Below, piece after piece: positions 26,957 to 36,472 of a DNA stretch of 64,000 nucleotides. Origin of the DNA: Thiohalocapsa sp. (GTDB lineage: Bacteria; Pseudomonadota; Gammaproteobacteria; Chromatiales; Chromatiaceae); contig JANQFX010000102.1 of the NCBI GenBank assembly GCA_028277725.1, positions 1 to 64,000 of the forward strand. The letters are read 5' to 3'. The first letter of the stretch is position 1. Every line of letters begins with the position of its first letter. The translations under genes were made by a program, and so were the position numbers. Under the pieces are notes generated by a model. That model was not told the DNA's origin, searched no databases, and saw nothing but the letters and a program-made list of their open reading frames with translations.

Positions 26957-28126
26957 ATGTCCTACATCCTCGAAGCCCTGAAGAAATCCCAGAGCGAGCG
27001 CGAACTTGGCGATGTACCGCGCATCGAGGGGTTCGGTGTCGACGTCCCCATGGAGGTGCCACAGCCCCGCCCGTGGGCCTACCTGGGCCTATTGGCCGGC
27101 CTGCTCTCCCTCGCCGCGGTGGCGCTGCTGCTGCTCCGCGGGCTCTCAGGAATGCCGGATGAGCCTGCCCGGGCACAAGCGGGAGTCGCGCCGGCCGCAC
27201 CACTGCAGGAGCAGGTCGATCTGCGCGAGCCTCCGGCGGACCCGCCGGCGCCCGAGGCCGCTGCAGGGGCCGAGCAGGGCACGCTCGAGCCGACGGGCCA
27301 GCCGGACAGATTGACCGAGGCTGCGCCGACGGCGCAGGAGGTCACCGCGAGGCGCGCGATCAACCCGAGCGCCCCGGCGCCGACCGCGACCAGCCAGGCG
27401 GCACCAACGGTGTCCTCGGCAACGATTCCAACCGCGGCAGTACCCGGCGACATGATCCGACCCATGCCGGCATCCATACCCTCCCCAGGGATCGATAGAC
27501 AGGACGTCAGCGGGCAAGCAGGGAACCAGCAACCGCAGGTGTTGGTGGTGCCGGCTCCGGCAACGCCCGGTCAGCCCCAGCCGAGGGGTGCAGACGAGCT
27601 GCGCCGCGCAGTCCTCGGTACAGGCGACGACGCCATATCGGCCTCGGCGGCGGGTCTATCCACCCGCCCATTGCCGAGCCCGCCGCCGCCTGACCAAGCA
27701 CTGCCGCAACGGGCCCCGCCATCGAGCGACCGGGCGCCGATACCGCCCGACCTGATCGCCGAGATCGAGGCCTTCAAGGAGCTGGTCCGCAAGCGCCAGC
27801 CGGAAGGCAACCAGCGTGCGAGCGCACCGCCCCGATTGCCTGATCCGCCCGGCCTCGCCCCCCCTAAGCTAGAGCGTGCCGCGCCCGCGACGACGGATAC
27901 CGCCGCCCTACCACCGCGCCCGTCCCTGGACCTGCGCAACCGTCTACCGCCGTTCTCGATGAACGTGCACGTCTACAACGCAGAACCCGCTCGACGCTTC
28001 GTCTATATCAACGGACGCAAACTCACCGAAGGGCAGGCAACGCCGGACGGCATCCGGCTGGAGCGGGTCGCCACCAACGGCGCCGTGTTGAGCTACGACG
28101 GTCAGGAGTTCTTCCAGCAGCGCTGA
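26957..28126 (+). CDS. gspB: General secretion pathway protein B (GspB/ExeB)
   Basis: A 389-residue bitopic protein. It begins with the conserved MSYILEALKKSQSERELG, followed by a transmembrane helix (YLGLLAGLLSLAAVALLLL), a very long Pro/Ala-rich periplasmic linker (about 220 residues), and a C-terminal T2SSB domain with LPPFSMNVHVYNAEPARRFVYINGRKLTEG. It partners GspA in secretin assembly. It starts 42 bp after gspA and surely shares its transcript. The linker is longer than in Aeromonas ExeB. No other gsp genes are nearby. Confidence 0.9.
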   Translation: MSYILEALKKSQSERELGDVPRIEGFGVDVPMEVPQPRPWAYLGLLAGLLSLAAVALLLLRGLSGMPDEPARAQAGVAPAAPLQEQVDLREPPADPPAPEAAAGAEQGTLEPTGQPDRLTEAAPTAQEVTARRAINPSAPAPTATSQAAPTVSSATIPTAAVPGDMIRPMPASIPSPGIDRQDVSGQAGNQQPQVLVVPAPATPGQPQPRGADELRRAVLGTGDDAISASAAGLSTRPLPSPPPPDQALPQRAPPSSDRAPIPPDLIAEIEAFKELVRKRQPEGNQRASAPPRLPDPPGLAPPKLERAAPATTDTAALPPRPSLDLRNRLPPFSMNVHVYNAEPARRFVYINGRKLTEGQATPDGIRLERVATNGAVLSYDGQEFFQQR

Positions 28127-28295
28127 GGAGCTCGACGTCTCCAGGATGGCTGCGTTCCACTCGGACCCTGGGGGCACAGCGTGGTATTCGGCGCTCGGGG
28201 GCGCGGAGTCTTGCTCGGCGCGTCCGAGATCCCCCGAGATCCTGGTACTGGGGAGCACCTTGTCGCCCTGAAGGTCGACACTCCGGCCGACGGTG

Positions 28296-28481
28296 CTAGC
28301 GCACCAGCATGACCAACAACACCACCAGCCCAACCACGGCGGCCAGGGGCAGAAGAGCCGCCTGCCAGTCGCCCTTCTCGGCCTTGGGGCCGTTTTCCTG
28401 CCACTGCTTGAAGGCTGGCCATAGGTAGAAGAGCATCATGATCATGACGCCTGCGGCGGCGATCTTGAGAAACAGCTCCAT
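28296..28481 (-). CDS. Small two-helix membrane protein
   Basis: A 61-residue protein with a transmembrane helix at each end (MELFLKIAAAGVMIMMLFYL and LLPLAAVVGLVVLLVMLV) and a charged loop (QWQENGPKAEKGDWQ) between them. The hydrophobic-charged-hydrophobic layout and clean start support a real gene. It lies downstream of the Bax-inhibitor-1 gene on the same strand, 142 bp from its stop. No function is recognised. Confidence 0.65.
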   Translation of the reverse strand: MELFLKIAAAGVMIMMLFYLWPAFKQWQENGPKAEKGDWQAALLPLAAVVGLVVLLVMLVR

Positions 28482-28623
28482 GGTTCGATCCCCTGTGTAT
28501 CGAGTGCGATCAACTGGACAAAAAGAAGGCCCGGCACCGAGAAACGGGCCGGGCCGTCGGGCCGCGGGTGCCGGGGAGACGCCGAATCATCGACTCGGCG
28601 CCCCGCCAGATCGGGGCCGGGGC

Positions 28624-29289
28624 TTAGTCATCGCCCATGATGCCCAGGATCGACAACAGGCTGATGAAGATGTTGAAGATGCTGAGGTAGATGCCGTAGG
28701 TGGCCATGATGTAGTTCGTCTCATAGCCGTTCTTGATCCGACTGGTGTCGAACAGGATGAACCCGCTCATCAGCAGGATGATGGCGCTGGACACGGCGAG
28801 CGCGAGCGCCGGCATGTTCAGGAACAGGTTGGCGATCATCGCCACGACGACGACCATCATGCCGGCGAACAGGAACCCGCCCATGAAGCTGAAGTCGGTC
28901 TTGCTGGTCAGCGCGTAGGCGGACAGGCCGAGGAAGATCAGCGCCGTACCGCCAAAGGCCGTGGCGATGATGCCGGGGCCGTTCGGCAGGGCCATATACA
29001 TGCTCAGAATGGCGCCCAGACCGAAGCCGAGCAGGCCGGTGATGCCGAAGATGACGCCGATGCCGGCGCTTGAGTTGGCCGTGCGCGGCAGAACGAACAT
29101 GCCGAGGATCATGGAGACGACCACGGAGGCCAGATAGACCCAGGATGGCATCGCCAGTGCCATGGACAGCATCGCGGTCAGCGCGCTGAAGCCGAGGGTC
29201 GCGGACAGCAGCAGGTAGGTGTTCTTCAACACCTTGTTGGTTTCGAGCACGACCGGGCTCGGTCGCGCGACGGAAAACTCGTTGGCCAT
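28624..29289 (-). CDS. Bax inhibitor-1/YccA family membrane protein
   Basis: A 221-residue protein with seven transmembrane helices and the family C-terminal pattern ILFDTSRIKNGYETNYIMATYGIYLSIFNIF, where the DTSxI and acidic residues near the end are typical of YccA/TMBIM proteins. E. coli YccA modulates FtsH. The ATG at 29289 gives a standard N-terminus (MANEFSVARPSP); the longer open frame to 29514 adds arginine-rich sequence and is rejected. The gene is monocistronic or coupled to the small membrane protein downstream. Confidence 0.88.
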   Translation of the reverse strand: MANEFSVARPSPVVLETNKVLKNTYLLLSATLGFSALTAMLSMALAMPSWVYLASVVVSMILGMFVLPRTANSSAGIGVIFGITGLLGFGLGAILSMYMALPNGPGIIATAFGGTALIFLGLSAYALTSKTDFSFMGGFLFAGMMVVVVAMIANLFLNMPALALAVSSAIILLMSGFILFDTSRIKNGYETNYIMATYGIYLSIFNIFISLLSILGIMGDD

Positions 29290-29641
29290 GTGTGACACCT
29301 GGTTTCGGGTTGAGGTTGTGCGAGTCAGTGCGGGCTGCACGGCCGGCATGCAATGATCGACTCGACAAAAACCGCCGGCCGCAATGACATTCTTTGGAAG
29401 GATACTGCACTCATGGACACATGCAACCTTACGGCTTGGCAAGGTGCGCACCCCGGGTGCCGCCGTCCGCGGCGGCTTGATGCGCCCCCTTTGATCACGC
29501 CGACACCGTAGCATCGCACAGTGAACCGCCAGCGCTCGTGATGCGGGCGACTTTGCGGTATCCTACCCGGTTTAGCGGGTCGTCAATCCCGCGCGGACGT
29601 GCGCACGGATTCCTGTGCGACGTTCGAAAGCGGTTTCATCC
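29290..29641. other. Intergenic region upstream of tRNA-Ser and the YccA-like gene
   Basis: This 352-bp divergent gap holds the promoter regions of the minus-strand Bax-inhibitor-1 gene and the plus-strand tRNA. A short palindrome, ACCCG-GTTTAG-CGGGT, lies near 29566-29581. No coding frame is convincing. Confidence 0.5.
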
Positions 29642-29731
<90 letters not shown>

Positions 29732-30018
29732 CATCGGCGGCCCGCCATGACAGCCGGCCCGCCAGACCCGCCCCCTTGAATCCGGCGGCGCTCCAACCGC
29801 GGCAACGAGCAACAGGCCCGACGGCAGCGCCGCGATTAATCGCGCAACCATGCCAAGGTGCACTTGTCTCAGGGCTCGGCGGGGAACGCCGGCGCTGCGG
29901 CGCGCCCAGGTGCGCACCTGTTCTTCGGCGATCCGCCGACGGGCCCCCTTCGGCTCGGCCCGAACCGCCCCACACTTGAACCGATATCAATCCGCAACCG
30001 ATTCTCCGGGAGCATCCG

Positions 30019-31284
30019 ATGTTCGATACCGACATGCAGATCGCAGGCTATGACGACGAGCTCTCGCAGGCCATCCGCGACGAGGAACGCCGCCAGGAGG
30101 AGCACGTCGAGCTGATCGCCTCCGAGAACTACGCCAGCCCCCGCGTGATGGAGGCCCAGGGCTCGGTGCTCACCAACAAGTATGCCGAGGGCTATCCGGC
30201 CAAGCGATACTACGGCGGCTGCGACTACGTGGACATTGCCGAGCGCCTCGCCAGCGAGCGCGCCAAGGCGCTGTTCGGCGCCGCCTACGCCAACGTGCAG
30301 CCGCACTCGGGCTCCCAGGCCAACGCGGCGGTGTTCATGGCGCTATGCCAGCCCGGCGACACGGTGCTGGGCATGAGCCTGGCACACGGCGGCCACCTCA
30401 CCCACGGCGCCAAGCCCAACTTTTCCGGCAAGATCTACAACGCGGTGCAGTACGGCATCCGCCCGGACACCGGCGAGATCGACTACGACGAAGTCGAGCG
30501 CTTGGCCCACGAGCACAAGCCGCGCATGATCATCGCCGGCTTCTCGGCCTACTCCCGCGTCGTCGACTGGCAGCGCTTCCGCGACATCGCCGACGCCGTC
30601 GGAGCCTACCTGCTGGTGGACATGGCCCATGTCGCCGGCCTGGTCGCGGCAGGTGTCTACCCGAGCCCGGTGAACATCGCCGACGTCACCACCACCACGA
30701 CCCACAAGACGCTGCGCGGACCGCGCGGCGGGCTGATCCTCGCCAAGGCCAATCCGGAGCTTGAGAAGAAGTTTAATTCGCTCGTGTTCCCCGGTACCCA
30801 GGGCGGTCCGCTGATGCATGTCATCGCCGCCAAGGCCGTGGCCTTCAAGGAGGCGCTGGAGCCGGGCTTCAAGGACTACCAGCGCCAGGTCGTGCTCAAC
30901 GCCCAGGCCATGGCGGAGGTCTTCCTGTCGCGGGGCTTCGACGTCATCTCCGGCGGCACCGACAACCACCTGTTCCTGGTCAGCTTCATCGAGCAGGGCC
31001 TGACGGGCAAAGAAGTCGACGCCTGGCTCGGCGCCGCCAACATCACCGTCAACAAGAACGCGGTCCCCAACGACCCGCAGTCCCCCTTCGTCACCAGCGG
31101 TATCCGCGTGGGCACGCCCGCCATCACCACCCGCGGCTTCGGACTCGACGAGGCCAAGCAGCTGGCCGGCTGGATGTGCGACGTCATCGACGCTCGTGGC
31201 GAGCCGACGGCCACCGCCAAGGCCCAGGAGCAGGTGCTCGCGCTCTGCGCGCGGTTCCCCGTCTACGGCGCCCACGCCCGCTAG
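30019..31284 (+). CDS. glyA: Serine hydroxymethyltransferase
   Basis: A 421-residue cytosolic PLP enzyme that interconverts serine and glycine with tetrahydrofolate, supplying one-carbon units. Visible landmarks are [16 protein letters not shown] near the N-terminus, [14 protein letters not shown], the Asp-His region [16 protein letters not shown], and the PLP-lysine motif [14 protein letters not shown]. Length and motifs match bacterial GlyA throughout. It starts 287 bp after tRNA-Ser. It is followed by nrdR after 34 bp, an arrangement common in Proteobacteria. Confidence 0.98.
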   Translation: MFDTDMQIAGYDDELSQAIRDEERRQEEHVELIASENYASPRVMEAQGSVLTNKYAEGYPAKRYYGGCDYVDIAERLASERAKALFGAAYANVQPHSGSQANAAVFMALCQPGDTVLGMSLAHGGHLTHGAKPNFSGKIYNAVQYGIRPDTGEIDYDEVERLAHEHKPRMIIAGFSAYSRVVDWQRFRDIADAVGAYLLVDMAHVAGLVAAGVYPSPVNIADVTTTTTHKTLRGPRGGLILAKANPELEKKFNSLVFPGTQGGPLMHVIAAKAVAFKEALEPGFKDYQRQVVLNAQAMAEVFLSRGFDVISGGTDNHLFLVSFIEQGLTGKEVDAWLGAANITVNKNAVPNDPQSPFVTSGIRVGTPAITTRGFGLDEAKQLAGWMCDVIDARGEPTATAKAQEQVLALCARFPVYGAHAR

Positions 31285-31318
31285 CCGGGGCGCCCAGAAC
31301 AGGCCCCGGCCGCCGCCG

Positions 31319-31846
31319 ATGCGCTGCCCCTTCTGCGGAGCCCACGACACCAAGGTGGTGGACTCGCGGCTGTCCGGCGACGGCGACCAGGTGCGCCGTC
31401 GCCGGCGCTGTGTGGTCTGCAACGAGCGCTTTACGACCTACGAGAGCGCGGAGCTGAACCTGCCGCGCGTGGTCAAGCGCGACGGCACCCGCGTCCCCTT
31501 CGACGGGCGCAAGCTCCGCTCGGGCATCATGCGGGCCGCCGAGAAGCGGCCCATCAGCACGGACCAGATCGACGCCGCCGTGGCGCACATCAACCGCAAA
31601 CTGCTCGGCAGCAGCGAGGGTGAGGTCAGCAGCCACCGCATCGGCGAGCTGGTGATGGACGAGCTGCGCGAGCTGGACCAGGTCGCCTACGTGCGCTTCG
31701 CGTCGGTGTACCGGGAGTTCGAGGACGTCGCCGCCTTCCGGGAAGAGATCGAACGCCTGGAGCGCCAGCCCAGCGCCGAGGAGAAGAAGGCCCAGCTCGA
31801 CCTGCTCGACGCCCTGGAACCGCCGCGGGACAAGCGCACATCGTGA
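31319..31846 (+). CDS. nrdR: Transcriptional repressor NrdR
   Basis: A 175-residue repressor of ribonucleotide reductase genes. The N-terminal zinc ribbon has [10 protein letters not shown] and [14 protein letters not shown], giving four cysteines; an ATP-cone domain follows ([20 protein letters not shown]). Length is close to the usual 150-170 residues. The ATG at 31319 begins exactly at the zinc ribbon; the longer frame from 31196 lies inside glyA. The stop overlaps the ribD start (TGATG), implying coupling. Confidence 0.97.
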   Translation: MRCPFCGAHDTKVVDSRLSGDGDQVRRRRRCVVCNERFTTYESAELNLPRVVKRDGTRVPFDGRKLRSGIMRAAEKRPISTDQIDAAVAHINRKLLGSSEGEVSSHRIGELVMDELRELDQVAYVRFASVYREFEDVAAFREEIERLERQPSAEEKKAQLDLLDALEPPRDKRTS

Positions 31847-32991
31847 TGGACGTCGGCAATGATGCGCGCATGATGGCCCGCGCCATCGTGCTCGCCAAGC
31901 ACGGGCTCTACACCACCGACCCCAACCCGCGGGTCGGCTGCGTGTTGGTGCGCGACGGCGAGATCGTCGGCGAAGGCTTCCACCGGCGCGCGGGCGAGCC
32001 CCACGCCGAGCGCAACGCCATCGACGCCGCCGGCGAGCGCGCCCGCGGCGCCACCGTCTACGTCACCCTGGAGCCCTGCTGCCACCACGGCCGCACGCCG
32101 CCCTGCACCGATGCGTTGCTGGAGGCGGGCGTCAGCCGGGTCGTCGTCGGTATGGAGGACCCCAACCCCATGGTCTGCGGCAAGGGCCTCGGGCGCCTGA
32201 GGGCAGCGGGTGTCGAGGTGGTCACCGGCGTGCTGGAGGCCGATGCCCGCGCACTGAATCCCGGCTTCGAGCGACGCATGCGCGGCGGCCTGCCCTACGT
32301 GCGCTGCAAACTTGCCACGAGCCTCGACGGACGCACCGCCATGGCCAGCGGCGAGAGCCAGTGGATCACCTCGGCCGACGCCAGGCGCGACGTGCACCGC
32401 CTGCGGGCGCGCTCCTCGGCCGTCATCACCGGCATCGGCACCGTCCTTGCGGATGACCCGCACATGAATGTGCGCCTCGGCCCCGAGGAGTTCCCGGCAC
32501 TCTGGCCGGACGAGTTGCCGCGACAGCCCCTGCGGGTGGTCGTGGACAGCGGTCTGCGCATGCCGCTCGACGCCCGCATGCTGCAACTCCCGGGCGCCAC
32601 CCTCATCGCCACCTGCGAAGACAGCCCGAAGGCCATCGCCCGCGCCAACGCCGTCGGCGCAGAGGTCCAGGTGTTCGCGCCGGACGACAGGGGCCACGTG
32701 GACCTGCGCCAGCTGCTGCGTTATCTCGCCGAACGCGAGATCAACGAGGTCCTGGTCGAGTCCGGCGCGACCCTCGCCGGCGCCTTCATGCAACAGGGAC
32801 TGACGGATGAACTTTTGCTTTATATCGCACCGCACCTGATGGGGGACGGCGCCCGCGGGTTGTTCAAACTGCCCGGCCTGGAGCGCATGGAGCAGCGGCT
32901 CGGCCTGATCATCGACGACACCCGCCGCGTCGGTCCCGACCTGCGGCTGCGGCTGCGCCGCGCCGCGGCCGAAGCATCCGCCGGCCAATAG
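31846..32991 (+). CDS. ribD: Riboflavin biosynthesis deaminase/reductase RibD
   Basis: A 381-residue bifunctional enzyme. The N-terminal deaminase has the zinc motifs HAERNAIDAA and EPCCHHGRTPPC. The C-terminal reductase carries KLATSLDGRTAMASGESQWI and VLVESGATLAGAF. It performs two successive steps from the GTP-derived pyrimidine to the 5-amino-6-ribitylamino precursor. An ATG overlaps the nrdR stop; a GTG at 31843 is an alternative. The usual ribE-ribBA-ribH followers are absent: the next gene is a DUF1244 protein after 220 bp with palindromic repeats. Confidence 0.96.
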   Translation: MDVGNDARMMARAIVLAKHGLYTTDPNPRVGCVLVRDGEIVGEGFHRRAGEPHAERNAIDAAGERARGATVYVTLEPCCHHGRTPPCTDALLEAGVSRVVVGMEDPNPMVCGKGLGRLRAAGVEVVTGVLEADARALNPGFERRMRGGLPYVRCKLATSLDGRTAMASGESQWITSADARRDVHRLRARSSAVITGIGTVLADDPHMNVRLGPEEFPALWPDELPRQPLRVVVDSGLRMPLDARMLQLPGATLIATCEDSPKAIARANAVGAEVQVFAPDDRGHVDLRQLLRYLAEREINEVLVESGATLAGAFMQQGLTDELLLYIAPHLMGDGARGLFKLPGLERMEQRLGLIIDDTRRVGPDLRLRLRRAAAEASAGQ

Positions 32992-33015
32992 CGGCCAACC
33001 GCTCGCGAGAACCGA

Positions 33016-33043
33016 GGGTGGAATAAGCGCAGCGGTTCCACCC
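33016..33043. repeat. Palindromic intergenic repeat (first of two)
   Basis: GGGTGGAA (33016-33023) pairs with TTCCACCC (33036-33043) around a 12-nt loop. It lies 25 bp after ribD and resembles the short GGTGG...CCACC palindromes scattered between genes in many Chromatiales genomes. It may also act as a Rho-independent-like stop, but no T tract follows. Confidence 0.6.
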
Positions 33044-33104
33044 GTTCGCGGCGCGAGAAGGAACCTCCATCTCTCGGTAATCATGGTAGTCAGCCCGGCC
33101 TGGC

Positions 33105-33130
33105 GGTGGGTCCGCTTCGCTTGACCCACC
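33105..33130. repeat. Palindromic intergenic repeat (second of two)
   Basis: GGTGGGTC (33105-33112) pairs with GACCCACC (33123-33130) with loop CGCTTCGCTT. Its loop sequence AGCG/CGCT and GGTGG ends echo the repeat at 33016, so the two probably belong to related dispersed families. Confidence 0.6.
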
Positions 33131-33211
33131 CTACGATGGCTCAATCTTCTCCCTACCACGCTGGCCGATGGCCGCGGCCCAGATCGCTCAAGCAGACAGG
33201 GGAAGACCCGC

Positions 33212-33532
33212 ATGACAGAAGAAGACCGCATCGAACTCGAGGCCGCCGCCTTCCGCGGGCTCATCGGGCACCTGCAGAACCGCAACGATGTGCAGAACAT
33301 CGATCTGATGAACCTCGCAGGCTTCTGCCGCAACTGCCTGTCCAAGTGGTACCTCGCCGCGGCCCGCGAGCGCGACCTGCCGATGACCGACGAGGAGGCG
33401 CGCGAGGCCATCTACGGCATGCCCTATTCGGACTGGAAGGCGAAACATCAGCAGGAGGCAACGCCCGAGCAGAAGCGCTTGTACAAGGAGACCGCGCCGC
33501 AGCACGCGGTGATCGACATCCCCGCCGCCTGA
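33212..33532 (+). CDS. DUF1244 family protein
   Basis: A 106-residue soluble protein with the family's NIDLMNLAGFCRNCLSKWY core, including a CRNC pair of cysteines, then GMPYSDWKAKHQ. DUF1244 proteins are widespread in Proteobacteria and of unknown function. The gene sits 40 bp before a thiamine-binding protein and probably shares its transcript. Confidence 0.85.
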   Translation: MTEEDRIELEAAAFRGLIGHLQNRNDVQNIDLMNLAGFCRNCLSKWYLAAARERDLPMTDEEAREAIYGMPYSDWKAKHQQEATPEQKRLYKETAPQHAVIDIPAA

Positions 33533-33572
33533 CCCGTTGCCTCAACACCGCCCAGCGCCCCGGAGACCCCAG

Positions 33573-33887
33573 ATGTCCGTCCTGATGGAGTTCAGCATGT
33601 TCCCGACCGACCAGGGCGAGAGCGTCAGCGCCCAGGTGAGCGAGGTCGTTCGCATGGTCCGGGAGTCCGGCCTCGACTACCGACTGACCCCGATGGGGAC
33701 AGTTGTCGAGACCGACAACATCGCCGAGGCCATGGCCCTGGTGGAGCGCGCCGCCGCCGTCCTGGACGACCTCGGCTGTCGGCGCATCTACTCGGCCATC
33801 AAGCTCGACATTCGACACGGCCGCGGCGGCCGCATGACAGGAAAGATCGAATCCGTCGAGGGACGGATCGGGGAAGTGGAGCGCTGA
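33573..33887 (+). CDS. MTH1187-type thiamine-binding protein
   Basis: A 104-residue protein of the YqgV/MTH1187 family, with MEFSMFPTDQGESVSAQV at the N-terminus and the typical IxxAMALVERAAAVLDDLGCRRI helix-strand. Family members are ferredoxin-like folds; some bind thiamine. The ATG at 33573 gives the family N-terminus. It follows DUF1244 with 40 bp spacing and ends 74 bp before the convergent actP stop. Confidence 0.85.
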   Translation: MSVLMEFSMFPTDQGESVSAQVSEVVRMVRESGLDYRLTPMGTVVETDNIAEAMALVERAAAVLDDLGCRRIYSAIKLDIRHGRGGRMTGKIESVEGRIGEVER

Positions 33888-33961
33888 GCCCGCCCGACAC
33901 GGCGGGTCGCGCACCAACGGCCGTCCGCCCCCTCCCTGGGTCGGACGGCTCTGCCTCAGAC

Positions 33962-35692
33962 TTAGTGCCCCGAGGCACCCTCGGCGCCGATGCCCGTATC
34001 GCAGCGGACCTTCTGCGCCTCGAATGCCTCGCGTTCCCGCTTGGCCTGCGCCGAGTTGTCGAGAATCGACACAAACCAGATGAAGAAGAACGCCAGCGGC
34101 ATGGCGACGATGGCCGGGTTGTTGAGCCCGATCAGGCCCACGGAGACCTCGACGCCGTCGACCATGGCGGTATTGCCCAGCACATCGCCCCAAACGGCCT
34201 TGGACATGATGGTCAGCACCACGGCGCTGATCAGCCCGGCCAAGCCGCCGGCCAGGGCGCCGCGGGTGGTCATCTTTCGCCAGTAGATGGAGACCAGCAG
34301 GACCGGGAAGTTGGCGCTGGCCGCAACGGCGAACGCGAGACCGACCATGAAGGCGACGTTCTGGCTCTCGAAGGCGATGCCGAGCCCGATGGCGAGCAAG
34401 CCCAGGCAGAAGGTGGCGATCTTGGAGATGCGGATCTCGGTGGCCTCGTTGGCCCGCCCGCGCGCGATGACGCTGGCGTAGAGGTCGTGGGAGATGGCCG
34501 ATGCGCCGGCCAGGGTCAGACCCGCGACCACGGCCAGGATGGTGGCGAAGGCGACCGCCGAGATGAAGCCCAGGAACAGGTTGCCGCCGACGGCCTCCGC
34601 CAAACGGATCGCGACCATGTTGGTCCCGCCGTCGAGCCCCTGGACCAACTGATCCTTGATGAGTGTTCCATTGGCCGCGATGGCGTCGGGCTTGAAGAAC
34701 TCGGGGTGCTGGGCCAGCAGCACGATGGCCGCAAAGCCGATGATGAAGGTCAGCACGTAGAAATAGCCGATGAAGCCGGTGGCGTAGAAGACCGACTTGC
34801 GCGCCTCCTTGGCATCCGGCACGGTGAAGAAGCGCATCAGGATGTGCGGCAAACCCGCGGTGCCGAACATCAGGGCCAGACCCAGCGAGATGGCGTTGAT
34901 CGGGTCGGTGACCAGCGAGCCGGGGGCCATGATCGAAAGCCCCTCGGGATGGGTCTCGACCGCCTGGCGGAACATCTCCTCCGGCGAGAAATCGAACGCC
35001 GACATGGCCGCAAAGGCCATGAAGCTGGCACCGGAGAGCAGCAGCACCGCCTTGGTGATCTGCACCCAGGTGGTGGCCGTCATGCCGCCGAAAATGACGT
35101 AGACCATCATCAGAAGGCCCACGGCGACCACCGCCATCCAGTATTCCAGTCCAAACAGCAATTGGATCAGCTTGCCGGCGCCGACCATCTGCGCAATCAA
35201 ATAGAACGCCACCACGACCAGCGACGACACGGCCGCCATGGTGCGAATCTGCGTCTGGCCGAAACGATAGGAGCTGACATCGGCGAAGGTGAACTTGCCG
35301 AGGTTACGGATCTGCTCGGCGATCAGGAACATGATCACCGGCCAGCCGACGAGGAAGCCGATGGAGTAGATCAGCCCGTCGTAGCCGGACGCGAAGACCA
35401 GGCCCGAGATACCGAGGAAGGACGCCGCCGACATGAAGTCGCCGGAAATGGCGAGTCCGTTCTGAAAGCCGGTGATGCCGCCACCGGCGGTATAGAACTC
35501 CTTGGCGGAGTGGCTGCGCCGTGCGGCCCAGTAGGTGATTCCAAGCGTCGCCACGACGAACGCCAGGAACATGTAGATGGCGGTCCAGTTCGTTGCCTGA
35601 CGCTCAACCGCGCCGGAGACGGCGGGGGCGGCCAACAGGGCGACCGGGGTCAACAGGGCAAAGAGCATCCCTAAGCGCGATAGCTGAATCAC
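33962..35692 (-). CDS. actP: Cation/acetate symporter ActP (SSS family)
   Basis: A 576-residue inner-membrane Na+/solute symporter. After a hydrophobic leader ([18 protein letters not shown]) there are about thirteen transmembrane segments. Landmarks include [28 protein letters not shown] and [21 protein letters not shown], diagnostic of ActP/MctC transporters for acetate, glycolate or pyruvate. The GTG at 35692 overlaps the yjcH-like stop (GTGA), a strong start argument; the longer open frame upstream is inside yjcH. The usual acs gene is not adjacent, although a propionyl-CoA ligase lies 13 kb away. Confidence 0.95.
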   Translation of the reverse strand: MIQLSRLGMLFALLTPVALLAAPAVSGAVERQATNWTAIYMFLAFVVATLGITYWAARRSHSAKEFYTAGGGITGFQNGLAISGDFMSAASFLGISGLVFASGYDGLIYSIGFLVGWPVIMFLIAEQIRNLGKFTFADVSSYRFGQTQIRTMAAVSSLVVVAFYLIAQMVGAGKLIQLLFGLEYWMAVVAVGLLMMVYVIFGGMTATTWVQITKAVLLLSGASFMAFAAMSAFDFSPEEMFRQAVETHPEGLSIMAPGSLVTDPINAISLGLALMFGTAGLPHILMRFFTVPDAKEARKSVFYATGFIGYFYVLTFIIGFAAIVLLAQHPEFFKPDAIAANGTLIKDQLVQGLDGGTNMVAIRLAEAVGGNLFLGFISAVAFATILAVVAGLTLAGASAISHDLYASVIARGRANEATEIRISKIATFCLGLLAIGLGIAFESQNVAFMVGLAFAVAASANFPVLLVSIYWRKMTTRGALAGGLAGLISAVVLTIMSKAVWGDVLGNTAMVDGVEVSVGLIGLNNPAIVAMPLAFFFIWFVSILDNSAQAKREREAFEAQKVRCDTGIGAEGASGH

Positions 35693-35997
35693 TGCTGATC
35701 CTCCTGAATGGCGGAGGTCAGGGCATCGAAACGGCCATTGGCGCGGTACACATAGACGCCGGTCAGGATGAAGGCGCTGACGATGATCAGGATGCCGACC
35801 GGCATACCAAGGGTGGTCACGGCGCCCGCCGAGACCGGCGTCGCGAGCAGCGACGGCGCGAAAGCGATGGTCAGGATGAAGCCGAAGTAGATGATCAGGA
35901 TCAGGGCCGTCAGCGTCAGCGAGAAACGCCTGCGTGAACGAACGAGCTCCTGGTACTTCGGATGCGCCTTGATGGCGTCTATGGAGGCTTTTTGCAT
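35689..35997 (-). CDS. DUF485 membrane protein (YjcH-like)
   Basis: A 102-residue protein with two transmembrane helices and the DUF485 signature [29 protein letters not shown]. It corresponds to E. coli YjcH, encoded between acs and actP, and is thought to assist the transporter. The ATG at 35997 gives the standard start ([13 protein letters not shown]). It is the first gene of this operon, after 475 bp of non-coding sequence. Confidence 0.92.
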   Translation of the reverse strand: MQKASIDAIKAHPKYQELVRSRRRFSLTLTALILIIYFGFILTIAFAPSLLATPVSAGAVTTLGMPVGILIIVSAFILTGVYVYRANGRFDALTSAIQEDQQ

Positions 35998-36472
35998 GTG
36001 ATATGTAGCAGTTGCAATTGGTGGAACGACACTTGCCAGCGCCAGTGGGAAAGCGAGTGCGAGCAGCTTTCTGCCGGGCCATAGACGCGCGAAGGGCCGC
36101 AGGCCCGATGGCATCCGCGCGCCCTGAACCGCGATCCATTCTGGTCATCGCGCACGACGACGCCCCCGACAGGCAGAAAGCCGTCGAGGGTTACAGCGGT
36201 CATCAGGGGGATCGATGCCTGGATCTCGCGTCGCGGATTCTGCGAGACGGTTTACCCGGAGTCAAACCAAAAGGGATTGATTCTATGAATGTTCTGTATT
36301 CATGATCGTCCGCCGCACCCATCAGCGAGGCCAGGGTCGAACACGAATGCATGGACCCCATGCCGCACCGGACCCCACCGAGCCGCACACGCCGACAACA
36401 GCTGGGATACGCGAGCGGGTCGGAACACGGGCCTGGCCGTGACGGCGTGCGGCAGACGAGTGGAGGGGCGCC
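35998..36472. other. Intergenic region upstream of yjcH-actP
   Basis: A 475-bp gap without a convincing gene. It must carry the yjcH-actP promoter. An AT-rich palindrome ATGAAT-N7-ATTCAT at 36285-36303 stands out in otherwise GC-rich sequence and could be an operator or promoter element. It also contains the region downstream of the menD stop. Confidence 0.5.
36285..36303. promoter_or_regulatory. AT-rich palindrome, candidate operator
   Basis: ATGAAT and ATTCAT are separated by 7 nt (GTTCTGT). It lies about 290 bp upstream of the yjcH start in a locally AT-rich patch. No regulator is identified. Confidence 0.3.

Noticed and set aside
31687-33411. 574-codon minus-strand frame
   Set aside because: It lies opposite nrdR and ribD, which have full catalytic motifs; the translation is low-complexity.
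33965-35674. 569-codon plus-strand frame
   Set aside because: It is antisense to actP, rich in Asp/Gly/His/Arg repeats typical of GC-rich shadow frames.
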